Shown here: positions 8,219 to 17,439 of the stretch, in pieces | How the letters are laid out: the number at the start of each line of letters is the position of its first letter | Position numbering within the stretch: the stretch's first letter is position 1 | NCBI GenBank assembly: GCA_905211345.1 | Contig: CAJMAO010000004.1 | Location: 1 to 64,000 of the forward strand | Reading direction: 5' to 3' | Length of the DNA: 64,000 nt | Source: an uncultured Prevotella sp. | Lineage (GTDB): Bacteria; Bacteroidota; Bacteroidia; Bacteroidales; Bacteroidaceae | The notes under the pieces: model-generated | Database searches by the model: none | The model's input: the letters and a program-made list of their open reading frames with translations, nothing else | What the model was told of the DNA's origin: nothing | Position numbers and translations under genes: made by a program

Positions 8219-8290
8219 TGTAGAACGGGCTTTGCTTGTTATGTTTCCGATTATAGACTTATGTCCTTGCATGGTGTCAAAAGCATACTA

Positions 8291-8325
8291 AGCTCCCTCC
8301 CTTTGGGAGGGCTGGGGTGGGTGTT
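8291..8325 (+). repeat. CCCTCCCT palindromic repeat, copy 2 (intergenic)
   Basis: CCCTCCCTTTGGGAGGG (8295-8311) followed by GGGGTGGGTG, the same family and 3' tail as copy 1. It lies between the queF stop and the patatin start, where its stem may also dampen read-through. Confidence 0.8.
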
Positions 8326-8372
8326 AGGTATGACTGGGTTGAGTGTCAGGTGTTTGCGGTTTGCATGTGTCC

Positions 8373-8843
8373 TTACATATCGTGCCTTGCAAACCTTTCC
8401 TCGGCCAGCCGTTCATACTTTGTGCCGGGCCGTCCGTAGTTTGCGTAGGGGTAAATGCTTATTCCTCCGCGCGGCGTGAATAGTCCCGTCACCTCTATAT
8501 ATTTAGGGTTCATGAGGCGGATGAGGTCTTTCATTATTATGTTTACGCAGTCCTCGTGGAAGTCGCCGTGGTTGCGGAAACTGAAAAGGTAGAGCTTCAG
8601 GCTTTTGCTCTCAACCATTTTCACGTCGGGAATGTAGCTGATGCGTATCTCGGCGAAGTCGGGCTGCCCTGTGATAGGGCACAGCGAGGTGAACTCCGGG
8701 CAGTTGAAGCGCACCCAGTAGTCGTTCTCCTGATGTTTGTTCACAAACGTTTCGAGCACGTCAGGGGCGTAGTCCATGCGGTATTGGGTCTTTGCGCCGA
8801 GGGCTTTCAGCCCTTCTTCTTTTCTTATATCGCTGTTTGTCAT
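8373..8843 (-). CDS. queF: NADPH-dependent 7-cyano-7-deazaguanine (preQ0) reductase QueF
   Basis: A 156-residue, short-type (unimodular) QueF, which reduces the nitrile of preQ0 to the amine preQ1 in queuosine tRNA-modification synthesis. [14 protein letters not shown] carries the catalytic Cys55 and Asp62; [21 protein letters not shown] is the QueF motif that binds NADPH and substrate. Soluble T-fold enzyme. Its ATG overlaps the stop of the upstream transporter gene by 4 bp (ATGA), so the two are translationally coupled, linking queuosine precursor uptake with its reduction. Confidence 0.95.
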   Translation of the reverse strand: MTNSDIRKEEGLKALGAKTQYRMDYAPDVLETFVNKHQENDYWVRFNCPEFTSLCPITGQPDFAEIRISYIPDVKMVESKSLKLYLFSFRNHGDFHEDCVNIIMKDLIRLMNPKYIEVTGLFTPRGGISIYPYANYGRPGTKYERLAEERFARHDM

Positions 8844-9532
8844 GACAGTTTAAATACTTTCCAAATATTGTAACTTATGCCTTCGTCATACACGTCTTCG
8901 CCCTCGTGCTGTTTGGTTTTGCGCACTACGCGCACCGTGATGGGCAGTATGATTATTTCGTAAAGTGTCTTCAGCACCACCTGCGAAATGATAAGCGACA
9001 CCATTTCGCCTGTCGGCACTACGCCTGAAAGCGCCAGCGGGAAGAACACCAGCGAGTCGGCGGTTTCTCCGAAAAGCGTGCTCACCACGGCGCGCACGGA
9101 GAAGTGGCGGCCGTGTGACGATATTTTCATGCGGCTCATCACGTAAGCGTTGATGAAAGAGCCAACGAGGAAGGCCACGAACGATGCCGCGGCTATGCGT
9201 GGAGCAAGGCCGAAGACGGCGTGGAAGCCCTCGTCGTTGTGCCAGTAAGGCGCTCCGGGAATGGCGTCGGCCAGCGCCCCGAAAGCCACGAAGATGAGGT
9301 TCATAGCAAAGCCCAGCCATATCAGCAGGCGCGCCTTGCGGAAGCCCCACACCTCGCACACGCAGTCGTTTATGATGTAAGACACCGGGAATACCAGCAG
9401 TCCGCCGGTAATGTTCACCGCTCCGAAGGAGATTTGCTTTGTTTCCAATACGTTGGCCGTTATCAGGCAAACGCAAAAGAGGGTGCTGAAAAGCATGAAC
9501 AGCACGCTCACTTGTTGTTTACGTTGTTCCAT
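8840..9532 (-). CDS. VUT-family (YhhQ) queuosine precursor transporter
   Basis: A 230-residue inner-membrane protein with about six hydrophobic segments. [13 protein letters not shown] at the N-terminus and [19 protein letters not shown] are typical of the VUT/YhhQ family (DUF165), which imports queuosine precursors such as preQ0/preQ1. The start at 9532 ([19 protein letters not shown]) places the first membrane helix directly at the N-terminus; an ATG at 9559 adds 9 residues. Context agrees: it overlaps queF by 4 bp. The promoter candidate at 9695-9702 would leave a leader of about 155 nt containing AAGGTTATAAGG-type repeats; no preQ1 riboswitch fold was recognised in it. Confidence 0.88.
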   Translation of the reverse strand: MEQRKQQVSVLFMLFSTLFCVCLITANVLETKQISFGAVNITGGLLVFPVSYIINDCVCEVWGFRKARLLIWLGFAMNLIFVAFGALADAIPGAPYWHNDEGFHAVFGLAPRIAAASFVAFLVGSFINAYVMSRMKISSHGRHFSVRAVVSTLFGETADSLVFFPLALSGVVPTGEMVSLIISQVVLKTLYEIIILPITVRVVRKTKQHEGEDVYDEGISYNIWKVFKLS

Positions 9533-9694
9533 TTTCTTGTTTTTAAAGAGGTTAGACAAGCACTCTGTATGCGGTTTTATGGTTGTGCGGTTATCGGGTT
9601 TTACGGTGGTTGTGGTATGTGTCAGGTTGTGTTTGAGGGCTACCGTATAACCTTAAAACCTCAAGACCTTATAACCTTAAACACTTTCCGCCTG

Positions 9695-9702
9695 CAAAAT
9701 TA
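9695..9702 (-). promoter_or_regulatory. Candidate -7 element for the VUT-queF operon (TAATTTTG)
   Basis: Minus-strand TAATTTTG matches TAnnTTTG, about 160 nt upstream of the transporter start. The long leader is notable for a queuosine-linked operon, but no known riboswitch motif was identified. Confidence 0.5.
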
Positions 9703-9787
9703 CTGCATTTTATCGTATAAATCATTCCTTTTACCATGAATTTTCGTTGCCAATGCTAATTTACTGATTTTCAATGTGTTCTATATC

Positions 9788-9876
9788 GCATTGCAAAAGG
9801 CCGTCTTTCGGCTTGCAAAAGACGGCAAAACGCACGCTAAAAGGCCACCTTTCGCAAGGCAAAAGACGGCTTTTGG
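9788..9876. repeat. Four-unit quasi-palindromic repeat array C
   Basis: Four well-kept units (for example GCAAAAGGCCGTCTTTCGGC and GCAAAAGACGGCTTTTGGGC) between the divergent VUT-queF operon and the fumarase gene, so it lies upstream of both units. Confidence 0.85.
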
Positions 9877-9999
9877 GCAGGCCGCTGAATGCAGGCTGGT
9901 AGTGCAGAGACTGTATGCGCCCTGTAAAAATGCCTGTCGCAGAGGTGTTATTATGGTTAAATAAGGATATGAAAACAAGACTTTCTCGAAAAAAATACA

Positions 10000-10007
10000 T
10001 ACCTTTG
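10000..10007 (+). promoter_or_regulatory. -7 element of the fumarase gene (TACCTTTG)
   Basis: TACCTTTGC matches the Bacteroidetes consensus. The start codon is 30 nt downstream, giving a short leader. Strong candidate. Confidence 0.75.
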
Positions 10008-10036
10008 CAAAGGAAAAAGCATTAAACAAAAACATT

Positions 10037-11680
10037 ATGGCAACACCGGAATTCAAGTATGCCCCTATGTTTCAGCTGGGCAAAGACGACACGGAGTATT
10101 ATCTCTTGACCAAAGACGGCGTGTCGGTTGGCGAATTTGAGGGCAAACCCATCCTTAAAGTAAGCCCTGAGGCGTTGACGATGATGGCCAATGCGGCCTT
10201 CCGCGACGTCAATTTTTTGTTGCGCCGCTCGCATAACGAGCAGGTGGCTAAGATACTTACCGACCCTGAGGCAAGCGATAACGACAAATATGTTGCGCTG
10301 ACGTTCCTGCGCAACGCCGAGGTGGCTTGCAAGGGCAAGCTGCCTTTTTGCCAAGACACGGGCACGGCGATAATCCACGGCGAGAAGGGCCAACAGGTGT
10401 GGACGGGCTTCTGCGACGAGGAAGCCCTGTCGAAAGGTGTATATAAGACATACACCGAGGAAAACCTTCGCTACTCCCAGAATGCGCCCCTCTCTATGTA
10501 CGAGGAGGTGAACACCCGCTGCAACCTGCCCGCCCAGATTGACCTCGAGGCTACTGAGGGCATGGAGTATAAGTTCCTTTGCGTGGTGAAGGGCGGCGGC
10601 TCGGCCAACAAGACATATTTCTATCAGGAGACAAAAGCAAGGATACAGAATCCGGGCACGCTGGTTCCGTTCCTCGTAGAGAAGATGAAGACCCTCGGCA
10701 CGGCGGCTTGTCCTCCTTATCATATAGCTTTCGTCATCGGCGGAACATCGGCCGAGAAGAACCTGCTGACCGTAAAGCTGGCTTCAACCCATTATTATGA
10801 CAACCTCCCGACGACTGGAGACGAGACGGGGCGCGCCTTCCGCGACGTGGAGCTTGAGAAGCAGCTGCTCGACGAAGCACATAAAATAGGTCTCGGAGCG
10901 CAGTTCGGCGGCAAGTATTTCGCCCACGACATCCGCGTTATCCGTCTGCCCCGCCACGGCGCTTCGTGCCCAATCGGCCTCGGCGTGAGCTGTTCTGCCG
11001 ACCGTAACATCAAGGCTAAAATCAACAAGGACGGCGTTTGGATAGAGAAACTGGACGACAACCCCGGCCAGCTGATACCCGAAGAACTGCGCAACGCAGG
11101 CGAGGGCGACGCAGTGCGCATCGACCTTAACCAGCCGATGAGCGAAATCTGCAAGATACTTTCACGGTATCCGGTATCAACACGAGTAAGCCTCAACGGC
11201 ACAATCATCGTGGCGCGCGACATAGCCCACGCCAAACTGAAGGCCCGTTTGGACGCAGGCGAAGACCTGCCGCAGTATTTCAAGGATCATCCCGTGCTCT
11301 ACGCCGGCCCCGCCAAGACCCCCGAGGGAATGCCTTGCGGCTCGATGGGCCCGACTACGGCCAACCGCATGGATCCGTATGTTGACGAGTTCCAAGACCA
11401 TGGAGGCTCTATGGTGATGATAGCCAAGGGCAACCGCACACAGGTTGTCACCGACGCATGCCAGAAGCACGGCGGTTTCTACCTCGGAAGCATAGGCGGT
11501 CCGGCCGCAGTGCTTTCAATGAACAGCATCAAGAGCATTGAGTGCGTAGAGTATCCGGAGCTTGGCATGGAGGCGATATGGAAGATTAACGTGGTTGACT
11601 TCCCGGCGTTCATACTCGTAGACGACAAGGGCAACGATTTCTTCAAGCAGCTGAAACCGTGGACTCCGTCGTGTAAGTAA
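10037..11680 (+). CDS. fumB: Fumarate hydratase class I (4Fe-4S)
   Basis: A 547-residue, single-chain, iron-sulfur fumarase that interconverts fumarate and malate in the cytoplasm; in anaerobic Bacteroidales it works in the reductive branch to succinate. The N-terminal half holds CQDTG (Cys105), [10 protein letters not shown] (Cys225) and GVSCSADRN (Cys319), the three cluster ligands of the family. KGGGSANKT and GGTSAEKN are substrate-site loops. The C-terminal domain contains [15 protein letters not shown] and the [11 protein letters not shown] region. Length and motifs are complete, with no N-terminal targeting signal. It is monocistronic, with its own promoter and a strong terminator. The symbol follows common Bacteroidales annotation; fumA would mean the same family. 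Confidence 0.95.
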   Translation: MATPEFKYAPMFQLGKDDTEYYLLTKDGVSVGEFEGKPILKVSPEALTMMANAAFRDVNFLLRRSHNEQVAKILTDPEASDNDKYVALTFLRNAEVACKGKLPFCQDTGTAIIHGEKGQQVWTGFCDEEALSKGVYKTYTEENLRYSQNAPLSMYEEVNTRCNLPAQIDLEATEGMEYKFLCVVKGGGSANKTYFYQETKARIQNPGTLVPFLVEKMKTLGTAACPPYHIAFVIGGTSAEKNLLTVKLASTHYYDNLPTTGDETGRAFRDVELEKQLLDEAHKIGLGAQFGGKYFAHDIRVIRLPRHGASCPIGLGVSCSADRNIKAKINKDGVWIEKLDDNPGQLIPEELRNAGEGDAVRIDLNQPMSEICKILSRYPVSTRVSLNGTIIVARDIAHAKLKARLDAGEDLPQYFKDHPVLYAGPAKTPEGMPCGSMGPTTANRMDPYVDEFQDHGGSMVMIAKGNRTQVVTDACQKHGGFYLGSIGGPAAVLSMNSIKSIECVEYPELGMEAIWKINVVDFPAFILVDDKGNDFFKQLKPWTPSCK

Positions 11681-11704
11681 TCTTATAAGCTGACGAGTTA
11701 TAAG

Positions 11705-11751
11705 CAAACAAGCAGACAATGGAAATGCCTTTGTCTGCTTGTTTGTTTTTT
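11705..11751 (+). terminator. Rho-independent terminator of the fumarase gene
   Basis: Perfect 15-bp stem CAAACAAGCAGACAA / TTGTCTGCTTGTTTG with an 11-nt loop, followed at once by six T residues, starting 24 nt after the stop codon. Confidence 0.92.
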
Positions 11752-11831
11752 ATAAACCGGTAAACGGGGGATGGTTATACGCTTGCTGCTCGTCGCCAGT
11801 CTGCTTGTTTGCTAAACAAGCGCCTGCTTGC

Positions 11832-13145
11832 TTATTTCAGCAGTCGGTAACCTATTATGCCGCCTAGAATCGACGCGGTGAAGATTCCTAGTTTTGCCTG
11901 CAACAGCATGGTGTTGTCGGTGAAGGCAAGGGTTGATATGAACATAGACATCGTAAAGCCTATGGACGCAAGGAAACCGAGACCTATCACACGGCGCACG
12001 GTCAATGCCTCGTTCTTTTTCGCTATTCCGAGGCGCACGAGCAGGAGCGTTGAGAGTACGATGCCCAGCGGCTTGCCTATAAGCAGCCCTAAGGCTACGC
12101 CTGAAGCCACGTTGGTTGAGAACACGCTCTGCACGTCTAATCCTGCGAAAGACACCCCTGCGTTGGCCAATGCGAACACAGGCATCACGATGAATGATAC
12201 AAACGGGTGCATGGCATGTTCGAGACGTTGTGACGGCGGGATGGCATCGCGCGTGTCGTTCATCATCTCTGCTATTACTTCCACTTGTTCATGCTCGAGC
12301 GTGGAGACGTTGTTTGGCTTTATTCCGGCGAACCGTTGCAGGTGGTTAGCGGCCTTTTTGACGTATAAAGGCTCTGGCAGACGCGCGTCGGCGGGTATCA
12401 CGAAAGCGGCCAATACGGCTGCTATAGTAGCGTGGATGCCCGACATCAGGAACGCCACCCACACTCCGCCGATGCCCAGAATACCATAGAACAAAACATT
12501 TTTTACGCCCATTTTGTTTGCTGCGAACATCACTATGAGGAACACAACGCCTACGGCTATGTTGACGACGGATATTTCGGAAGTGTAAAACAGCGCGATG
12601 ACAATCACCGCCCCGAGGTCGTCAACAATGGCGAGGGTGGTAAGGAACACCTTTGCGGCAAGCGGAACGCGATCGCCGAGAGCGTAGATTATAGCCAATG
12701 AAAAGGCTATGTCGGTGGCCATGGGTATGCCCCAACCGTCGGCTGACGGAGTGCCGGCATTGAGTATGGCGTAAATGAGCGCTGGAAATAGCATTCCTGC
12801 CACGGCCGCTCCTATCGGAAGGACGGTGTTGCGCGGGTCGGAAAGCTCGCCCCCGATGAACTCTCGTTTAAGCTCAAGCCCTACGACGAAGAAAAACATA
12901 GACATTAGTCCGTCGTTAATCCAATGGTGTAACGAGTAATATAGGTATGGCCCACCGTTGAAAATGAAACCAATTTTGTGTTCGAATAAATGGAAATATT
13001 CCTCGCTCCACGGCGAGTTGGCCAACAGCATGGCCGCAACGATGCTTATACCGAGCACCACTCCGGCTGATTTTTCTCTTTTGATAAATTGTTGGAATGG
13101 CATGAATATGCCGCGTCTGATTTTATTTTTGTATGTTCCGGTCAT
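11832..13145 (-). CDS. nhaA: Na+/H+ antiporter NhaA
   Basis: A 437-residue inner-membrane antiporter that expels Na+ in exchange for H+. The family's ion-binding residues are present: MATDIAFSL (Asp145) and LAIVDDLGAV (Asp175 and Asp176), equivalent to Asp133/163/164 of E. coli NhaA. HHWINDGLMSMFFFVVGLELKRE is the usual TM2 region. About 12 hydrophobic segments are visible, and the C-terminus is close to the last helix. The chosen start is ATG 13145; another in-frame ATG at 13103 (MPFQQFIKREKSAG) is also credible, and an upstream one at 13220 is less likely. An imperfect hairpin at 13186-13228 lies just upstream. Confidence 0.94.
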   Translation of the reverse strand: MTGTYKNKIRRGIFMPFQQFIKREKSAGVVLGISIVAAMLLANSPWSEEYFHLFEHKIGFIFNGGPYLYYSLHHWINDGLMSMFFFVVGLELKREFIGGELSDPRNTVLPIGAAVAGMLFPALIYAILNAGTPSADGWGIPMATDIAFSLAIIYALGDRVPLAAKVFLTTLAIVDDLGAVIVIALFYTSEISVVNIAVGVVFLIVMFAANKMGVKNVLFYGILGIGGVWVAFLMSGIHATIAAVLAAFVIPADARLPEPLYVKKAANHLQRFAGIKPNNVSTLEHEQVEVIAEMMNDTRDAIPPSQRLEHAMHPFVSFIVMPVFALANAGVSFAGLDVQSVFSTNVASGVALGLLIGKPLGIVLSTLLLVRLGIAKKNEALTVRRVIGLGFLASIGFTMSMFISTLAFTDNTMLLQAKLGIFTASILGGIIGYRLLK

Positions 13146-13185
13146 CGGTTTATATGTTTGTAAGTGACGGAAAAATAGTAAATGA

Positions 13186-13228
13186 AAAAGGGAATGTGTC
13201 ATATTATAATCTTGACACATCCCCTTTT
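13186..13228 (-). promoter_or_regulatory. Hairpin just upstream of nhaA
   Basis: Arms AAAAGGGAATGTGTCA (13186-13201) and TGACACATCCCCTTTT (13213-13228) pair over 16 bp with one mismatch and an 11-nt loop, 41 nt before the nhaA start. It could be a leader attenuator or an operator; its function is not known. Confidence 0.5.
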
Positions 13229-13577
13229 CCTTTTAGTTCAGTAATAAGGAGTCGCCTTACCATTAACTTAAAACATCCATATCAACAACTTGTTTTTCGC
13301 CTTTCCCCTTTCATCGTAGTAAAAAACATCTTCATGACATCAAACATTTACCATTTTTTTGCAGGCTCCTCATTACTCGAAAGTACATCACACGTTCATC
13401 AGTTGTCTAATATCAGAGTAGTCTGACATTTCTTTCCAATATTTCTGAGACCGCAGACAACTTTGTTTATATTCTTCTTTCTTTTTCTGCTCTAAAGTTA
13501 ATGATAAACGATTAAATATCCAAATATTTTGGCAATAAAAGCGTCTTGTTTTACATTATTTATCATTTGACAATAAA

Positions 13578-13611
13578 AAACATGCACACTCGCCGTACAG
13601 TGTGCATGTTT
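13578..13611 (-). terminator. Terminator of the nitroreductase gene
   Basis: Stem AAACATGCACACT / AGTGTGCATGTTT (13 bp, 8-nt loop), followed on the minus strand by TTTTTTATT. It begins about 53 nt after the stop at 13664. The 13229-13577 stretch between this and the nhaA hairpin contains no supported gene. Confidence 0.85.
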
Positions 13612-13663
13612 TAATGTGTGATTGTGCGGTTTTCTGATAACAGCCGCGCTGTGAATGATAATG

Positions 13664-14404
13664 TTATTCGATAAATCCCTGCTTCTTCAATGCCTCTATC
13701 ATACCTGTCGACATGGCCTCGTTGTCCTTTTTTGTGTAGCGTATGTCAGTGAATATTTGTGCCAATGTCTCTTTATGGTTTATGCGCACGAACTCTTTGT
13801 TTTCATCCAATGCTTCTTTCTGACCGTAATAACGGTCGATGTCGGCGGGTGAATAATCATGGTAGACCTCGTCGTGCATGAACGATTCGAGCGGCAGACG
13901 GTCGGTGAGCGGCGGCTGTTCGTCAGGCCAGCCAAGCGTGATTGTGGCTACAGGCATTACGAGTTGTGGCAACTGCAGTGTGTCGATGATCATCTGCGGC
14001 ATATAGACCGTGGTGCCGAGGAAGCACAGGCCAAGTCCTTCTTCTTCCGCAAGGTTGCAGAAGGTCTGCGTGTAGAGCAGTGCGTCGGTAGCCGCGTTGA
14101 TGAACGAAAGGAAGTTGTCGTAACCCGGTTCTGCCTTGCGGCAGCGGCACCAGCGGCTTGCACGGTTGAAATCGGCACACACTGTGAGCACGACCGGTGC
14201 TTCAGTTACCATAGGCTGATTGAAATGTGCAGGTGCGAGTTTCTCTTTCATTTCCTTAGAGCGTGTCACTACGACGCTGTACAGTTGCATATTACCCATT
14301 GTCTGTGTGCGTGACGCCTCGGTGAGGAGTCGGTTCAACAGTTCGTCGGCAACTTCTTTGTCGGAATATTTGCGTATGCTTCTTCTCGTGTTTATCGTTT
14401 TCAT
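13664..14404 (-). CDS. Nitroreductase family protein (NADPH/FMN oxidoreductase-like)
   Basis: A 246-residue cytoplasmic flavoprotein of the NfsA/Frp-like branch. INTRRSIRKYSDKEV at the N-terminus is the FMN-phosphate binding signature, and the GLCFLGT segment near residue 130 belongs to the family core. The C-terminal extension (YYGQKEALDENKEF onward) is typical of the longer NfsA-type members. It would use NAD(P)H to reduce nitro or quinone compounds; the natural substrate is unknown. Single gene with its own promoter and terminator. Confidence 0.88.
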   Translation of the reverse strand: MKTINTRRSIRKYSDKEVADELLNRLLTEASRTQTMGNMQLYSVVVTRSKEMKEKLAPAHFNQPMVTEAPVVLTVCADFNRASRWCRCRKAEPGYDNFLSFINAATDALLYTQTFCNLAEEEGLGLCFLGTTVYMPQMIIDTLQLPQLVMPVATITLGWPDEQPPLTDRLPLESFMHDEVYHDYSPADIDRYYGQKEALDENKEFVRINHKETLAQIFTDIRYTKKDNEAMSTGMIEALKKQGFIE

Positions 14405-14432
14405 AAAAGTGGATGTTGTTTTGATGCAAGCG

Positions 14433-14440
14433 CAAAATTA
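14433..14440 (-). promoter_or_regulatory. -7 element of the nitroreductase gene (TAATTTTG)
   Basis: Minus-strand TAATTTTG matches TAnnTTTG, 28 nt before the start codon at 14404. The adjoining stretch 14441-14690 holds no supported gene. Confidence 0.65.
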
Positions 14441-14693
14441 GTCATTTTTCTTGTATTTTATATCTTTCAGAAGTGTAAATCTTAGTCTTTTGTATTGCTT
14501 TGGTTTTGCTGTAGTATTGCTCAAAACAACGTATTGGAAGTTAAACTTGAACAATCTTGAGATAGCCGAAGCATATATCATGCGTAAAAAATAATGTTCT
14601 GAAAATGCCGGTCAAAGTCCATAAGGCAGACATAAAACCTCGGCATATCAAAAAAATTATCGGCATTTAATCAGCAACTCATAATTTATTTAC

Positions 14694-14701
14694 TACCTTT
14701 G
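14694..14701 (+). promoter_or_regulatory. -7 element of the YitT-xpt operon (TACCTTTG)
   Basis: TACCTTTG matches the consensus; the leader to the ATG at 14791 would be about 85 nt. Because xpt is in this operon a purine riboswitch was looked for, but no such fold was recognised. Confidence 0.7.
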
Positions 14702-14790
14702 CACAAGGCAACATACGCTGCAAAGCGTAACGTCAGGCTGCCGTCAATCTGTTGCGCGCCGTTATTAAATTAAATCTAATCCACCCTGAA

Positions 14791-15687
14791 ATGAATAAAA
14801 TCACAGACATTACCCACATTCACGTTAAACTGAAGAAGCAAGGACTGAAGGACTTGTGCTTCATCTGTGCCGGCATATTGCTATATTCGTTCGGTTATAC
14901 GGCGTTTATCTTGCCCGACCAGATTGTCATGGGCGGAGCGTCGGGTATCGCAGCGTTGTTGTATTACGGTTTTAAGATACCCCCGGCCATATCAATTTAC
15001 GCAATCAATATTATCATGGTGTTGATTGCTTTCCGCACCCTTGGGCGGCAGTTTACCGTGCGCACGGTGATAGGCGTCACCATATTGTCGGGCATGATTG
15101 GTGCGCTGCAGCCTGTATTCGAGGCTTATCCCATGGTTACTGCTGGCGAGGATAAGTTCATGCATCTGCTTATAGGCAGTGTGCTTTGTGGCGCAGGGCT
15201 AGGTATTGTGTTCTCGCACAACGGCTCGACCGGCGGTACCGACATACTGATAGCTATGCTTAACAAGTATCTGCACATGAACTTCGGACGCGCAATACAG
15301 TTGATAGACACATGCATCATAGGCTCGTCGTACCTGTTGTTCCACAGTATGGAACCGATAGTTTACGGCATTGCTTTCACCATGATATACAGTTACGCTT
15401 GCGATTACGTGGTGAACGGTTCAAAGCAAACCATGCAGTTCATCATCATTTCAAAAGAATACGAGAAGATAGCCGATGTGATAAACCAGAAGATACACCG
15501 CGGCGTGACCGTCATTCCCGGTCAGGGGTGGTATTCAAAGCATGAAGTTGACATTCTGATAGTGCTTGCGCGCAAGTATGAGTCGCATGGAATTCTTAAC
15601 ATAATAAAGATTATCGACCCTGAAGCTATCGTTTCGCAGACATTCTGCTACGGCGTGTTCGGCGAAGGTTTCGATAAAATGAAGTAA
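14791..15687 (+). CDS. YitT family membrane protein (DUF161 + DUF2179)
   Basis: A 298-residue protein with five or six hydrophobic segments (starting at [20 protein letters not shown]) that form the YitT/DUF161 domain, with conserved [14 protein letters not shown] and GGTDILIAM motifs, followed by a cytoplasmic DUF2179 domain of about 80 residues ([20 protein letters not shown]). The transported substrate of the family is not established. Start at 14791 ([18 protein letters not shown]) is preferred over 14752, whose extra residues read leader sequence. It is the first gene of an operon, 4 bp before xpt; the link with purine salvage is suggestive only. Confidence 0.88.
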   Translation: MNKITDITHIHVKLKKQGLKDLCFICAGILLYSFGYTAFILPDQIVMGGASGIAALLYYGFKIPPAISIYAINIIMVLIAFRTLGRQFTVRTVIGVTILSGMIGALQPVFEAYPMVTAGEDKFMHLLIGSVLCGAGLGIVFSHNGSTGGTDILIAMLNKYLHMNFGRAIQLIDTCIIGSSYLLFHSMEPIVYGIAFTMIYSYACDYVVNGSKQTMQFIIISKEYEKIADVINQKIHRGVTVIPGQGWYSKHEVDILIVLARKYESHGILNIIKIIDPEAIVSQTFCYGVFGEGFDKMK

Positions 15688-15691
15688 ACGA

Positions 15692-16258
15692 ATGGAAGCA
15701 CTCAAGCAACGCATCATACGCGATGGTAAGTGCCTTGACGGCGGAATACTGAAGGTTGATAGTTTTATAAACCATCAAATGGATCCTGTTTTGATGAAAA
15801 GCATTGCCGACGAGTTTGCGAGTCGTTTTGCCATGAAAGGTGTCAACAAGATAATCACGATAGAGGCAAGCGGCATAGCCCCGGCGATAATGACCGGATA
15901 TGTGATGCGTCTGCCCGTAGTGTTCGCAAAAAAGAAAAAGCCTGTGACAATGGAGGGTATGCTGTTAACCGAAGTCTATTCGTTCACCAAACAACGCACG
16001 TATGACATCTGTGCCAGCCGTGAGTTTCTCAGGAGGGGTGATCGGTTGTTGTTCATTGACGATTTTCTTGCCAACGGCAACGCCGCCATGGGTATAATAG
16101 ATCTTGTTAGGCAGGCGGGAGCAGAGCTTGCGGGCATGGGATTTGTAATAGAAAAGGCATTCCAGCATGGCGGCGAACGCCTGCGTGAGGCTGGAATTAT
16201 CGTAGAATCGCTTGCTGTGATAGATAGTCTTGATAATTGCGAGATAGCTATCAGATGA
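15692..16258 (+). CDS. xpt: Xanthine phosphoribosyltransferase
   Basis: A 188-residue cytoplasmic enzyme that joins xanthine with PRPP to give XMP (purine salvage). The PRPP-binding loop is [16 protein letters not shown] near residues 126-141, and [13 protein letters not shown] and [10 protein letters not shown] belong to the Xpt group. Length matches B. subtilis Xpt. It lies 4 bp after the YitT gene, and its stop overlaps the next gene's ATG by 4 bp, so all three are co-transcribed. Confidence 0.94.
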   Translation: MEALKQRIIRDGKCLDGGILKVDSFINHQMDPVLMKSIADEFASRFAMKGVNKIITIEASGIAPAIMTGYVMRLPVVFAKKKKPVTMEGMLLTEVYSFTKQRTYDICASREFLRRGDRLLFIDDFLANGNAAMGIIDLVRQAGAELAGMGFVIEKAFQHGGERLREAGIIVESLAVIDSLDNCEIAIR

Positions 16259-16566
16259 TAAAATCATCGGTCATAGACAACGAACGACGCACTGTTGAAC
16301 TTATGATAAGGCTTTACTGCCGCCGTAAGGAAGGCAACAGCCAACTCTGTGGAAAGTGTAAAGAACTGTTGGAATATGCTGACAGTAGGTTGTCCAAATG
16401 TCATTTCGGTGAAAATAAGCCTACTTGCAGGCGGTGTCCGGTGCATTGTTACCGTCCTGAAATGCGTCGGCAGATGCAGGACGTGATGCGGTATGCTGGG
16501 CCGCGTATGTTTTTTCATCATCCTATTATAGCCATAAGGCATATTTTCCGCGAATTAAGGAAGTGA
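16255..16566 (+). CDS. Nitrous oxide-stimulated promoter family protein (YgbA_NO type)
   Basis: A 103-residue cysteine-rich protein: [35 protein letters not shown], followed by [20 protein letters not shown]. This Cys spacing and the AGPRM...HPxxAxxH tail define the YgbA family, named for an E. coli gene induced by nitric oxide. Six or more cysteines suggest metal or Fe-S binding, though the function is not established. Start at 16255 gives the ATGA overlap with xpt. Its last 12 bp overlap the convergent ispH. Confidence 0.88.
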   Translation: MIKSSVIDNERRTVELMIRLYCRRKEGNSQLCGKCKELLEYADSRLSKCHFGENKPTCRRCPVHCYRPEMRRQMQDVMRYAGPRMFFHHPIIAIRHIFRELRK

Positions 16567-17421
16567 CCCTTCTTTCCCTATTATCCGGTCACGGCATTTT
16601 TCCATAAGCCATTTCGGCGTGCTCGTAGCGCCACAGATGCCTACGGTCGCCACTCCTTTGAGCCATGACTGCTCGATTTCATCAGGCCCTTCAATCAGAT
16701 GACTGTTGGGATTTACGCTTTTACATTCGTTGAAAAGTACTCGCCCATTGCTGCTTTTGCGTCCGCAAACAAAAAGAATGATGTCATGTTTCATTGCGAA
16801 TGTGCTTATGTTTGGCATACGGTTGGCTACTTGGCGGCATATAGTGTCAAAACTTTTGAACGTTGCTTTGGGTGAGATATGTGCCGAGATATAGTCTATG
16901 ATGCGGTGAAACTCATCGAGCGACTTTGTTGTCTGCGAATAAAGGAAGATGTCGCGCGTAAAGTCGAGCGATTTTACCCCGTCCAAGTCGGCTGCGACAA
17001 TGGCACGCCCGTTTGTCTGTCCCACTAAGCCTAGCACTTCGGCGTGTCCCGGCTTACCGAAAATAACTATCTGGGAATCGGGGTTTGAGTCATACTTTTG
17101 CTTTATCCTACGCTGCAATTGGAGTACGACAGGGCATGTGGCATCGATTATCTCGATGTTGTTACGCCGTGCAAGCTCATACGTCTCGGGCGGTTCTCCA
17201 TGCGCGCGGAGCAGCACTTTTACATCGTGCAGACGGCTCATCTCGTCGTGGTTTATGGTTACAAGTCCCATCTGCCGCAGCCGCTCACACTCCATCCCGT
17301 TATGGACAATGTCGCCAAGGCAGTATAACGTTTTGCCTGCCGCCAGTTCTTCTTCGGCCTTACGTATTGCCGTTGTCACGCCAAAGCAAAATCCGCTGCC
17401 GCTGTCTATCTCTATTTGCAT
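16555..17421 (-). CDS. ispH: 4-hydroxy-3-methylbut-2-enyl diphosphate reductase
   Basis: A 288-residue cytoplasmic 4Fe-4S enzyme that performs the last step of the MEP isoprenoid pathway, making IPP and DMAPP. Cluster ligands Cys12 (SGSGFCFGV), Cys96 (DATCPVV) and Cys195 (DTICRQVANR) are in place, with active-site His40 (DIVHNG), His74 (RAHG) and His126 (GHAEV). Length is normal. It is the last gene of the A2M-DUF1573-meaB-ispH run, 18 bp after meaB, and its 3' end overlaps the convergent YgbA-family gene by 12 bp, with no terminator between them. Confidence 0.96.
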   Translation of the reverse strand: MQIEIDSGSGFCFGVTTAIRKAEEELAAGKTLYCLGDIVHNGMECERLRQMGLVTINHDEMSRLHDVKVLLRAHGEPPETYELARRNNIEIIDATCPVVLQLQRRIKQKYDSNPDSQIVIFGKPGHAEVLGLVGQTNGRAIVAADLDGVKSLDFTRDIFLYSQTTKSLDEFHRIIDYISAHISPKATFKSFDTICRQVANRMPNISTFAMKHDIILFVCGRKSSNGRVLFNECKSVNPNSHLIEGPDEIEQSWLKGVATVGICGATSTPKWLMEKCRDRIIGKEGSLP

Positions 17422-17439
17422 GGTTGTCAGGATAATGTC

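Noticed and set aside
9533..9694. Possible preQ1 riboswitch in the leader of the VUT-queF operon
   Set aside because: The long leader suggested one, but no preQ1-I, II or III core was found; the leader mainly holds AAGGTTATAAGG-type repeats.
11791..11831. Second hairpin (GCTTGTTT/AAACAAGC) as a terminator for nhaA
   Set aside because: The stem is only 8 bp and no T-run follows on the minus strand; the fumarase terminator on the other side explains the region better.
13388..13552. Minus-strand open frame of about 55 codons ending in KEMSDYSDIRQLMNV between the nitroreductase and nhaA
   Set aside because: No ATG early in the frame (the only start is a short one near the end), a terminator lies directly upstream, and no family is recognised. 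It may be a gene remnant but cannot be supported.
14702..14790. Possible purine riboswitch before the YitT-xpt operon
   Set aside because: No three-way-junction purine aptamer motifs could be recognised in the 85-nt leader.
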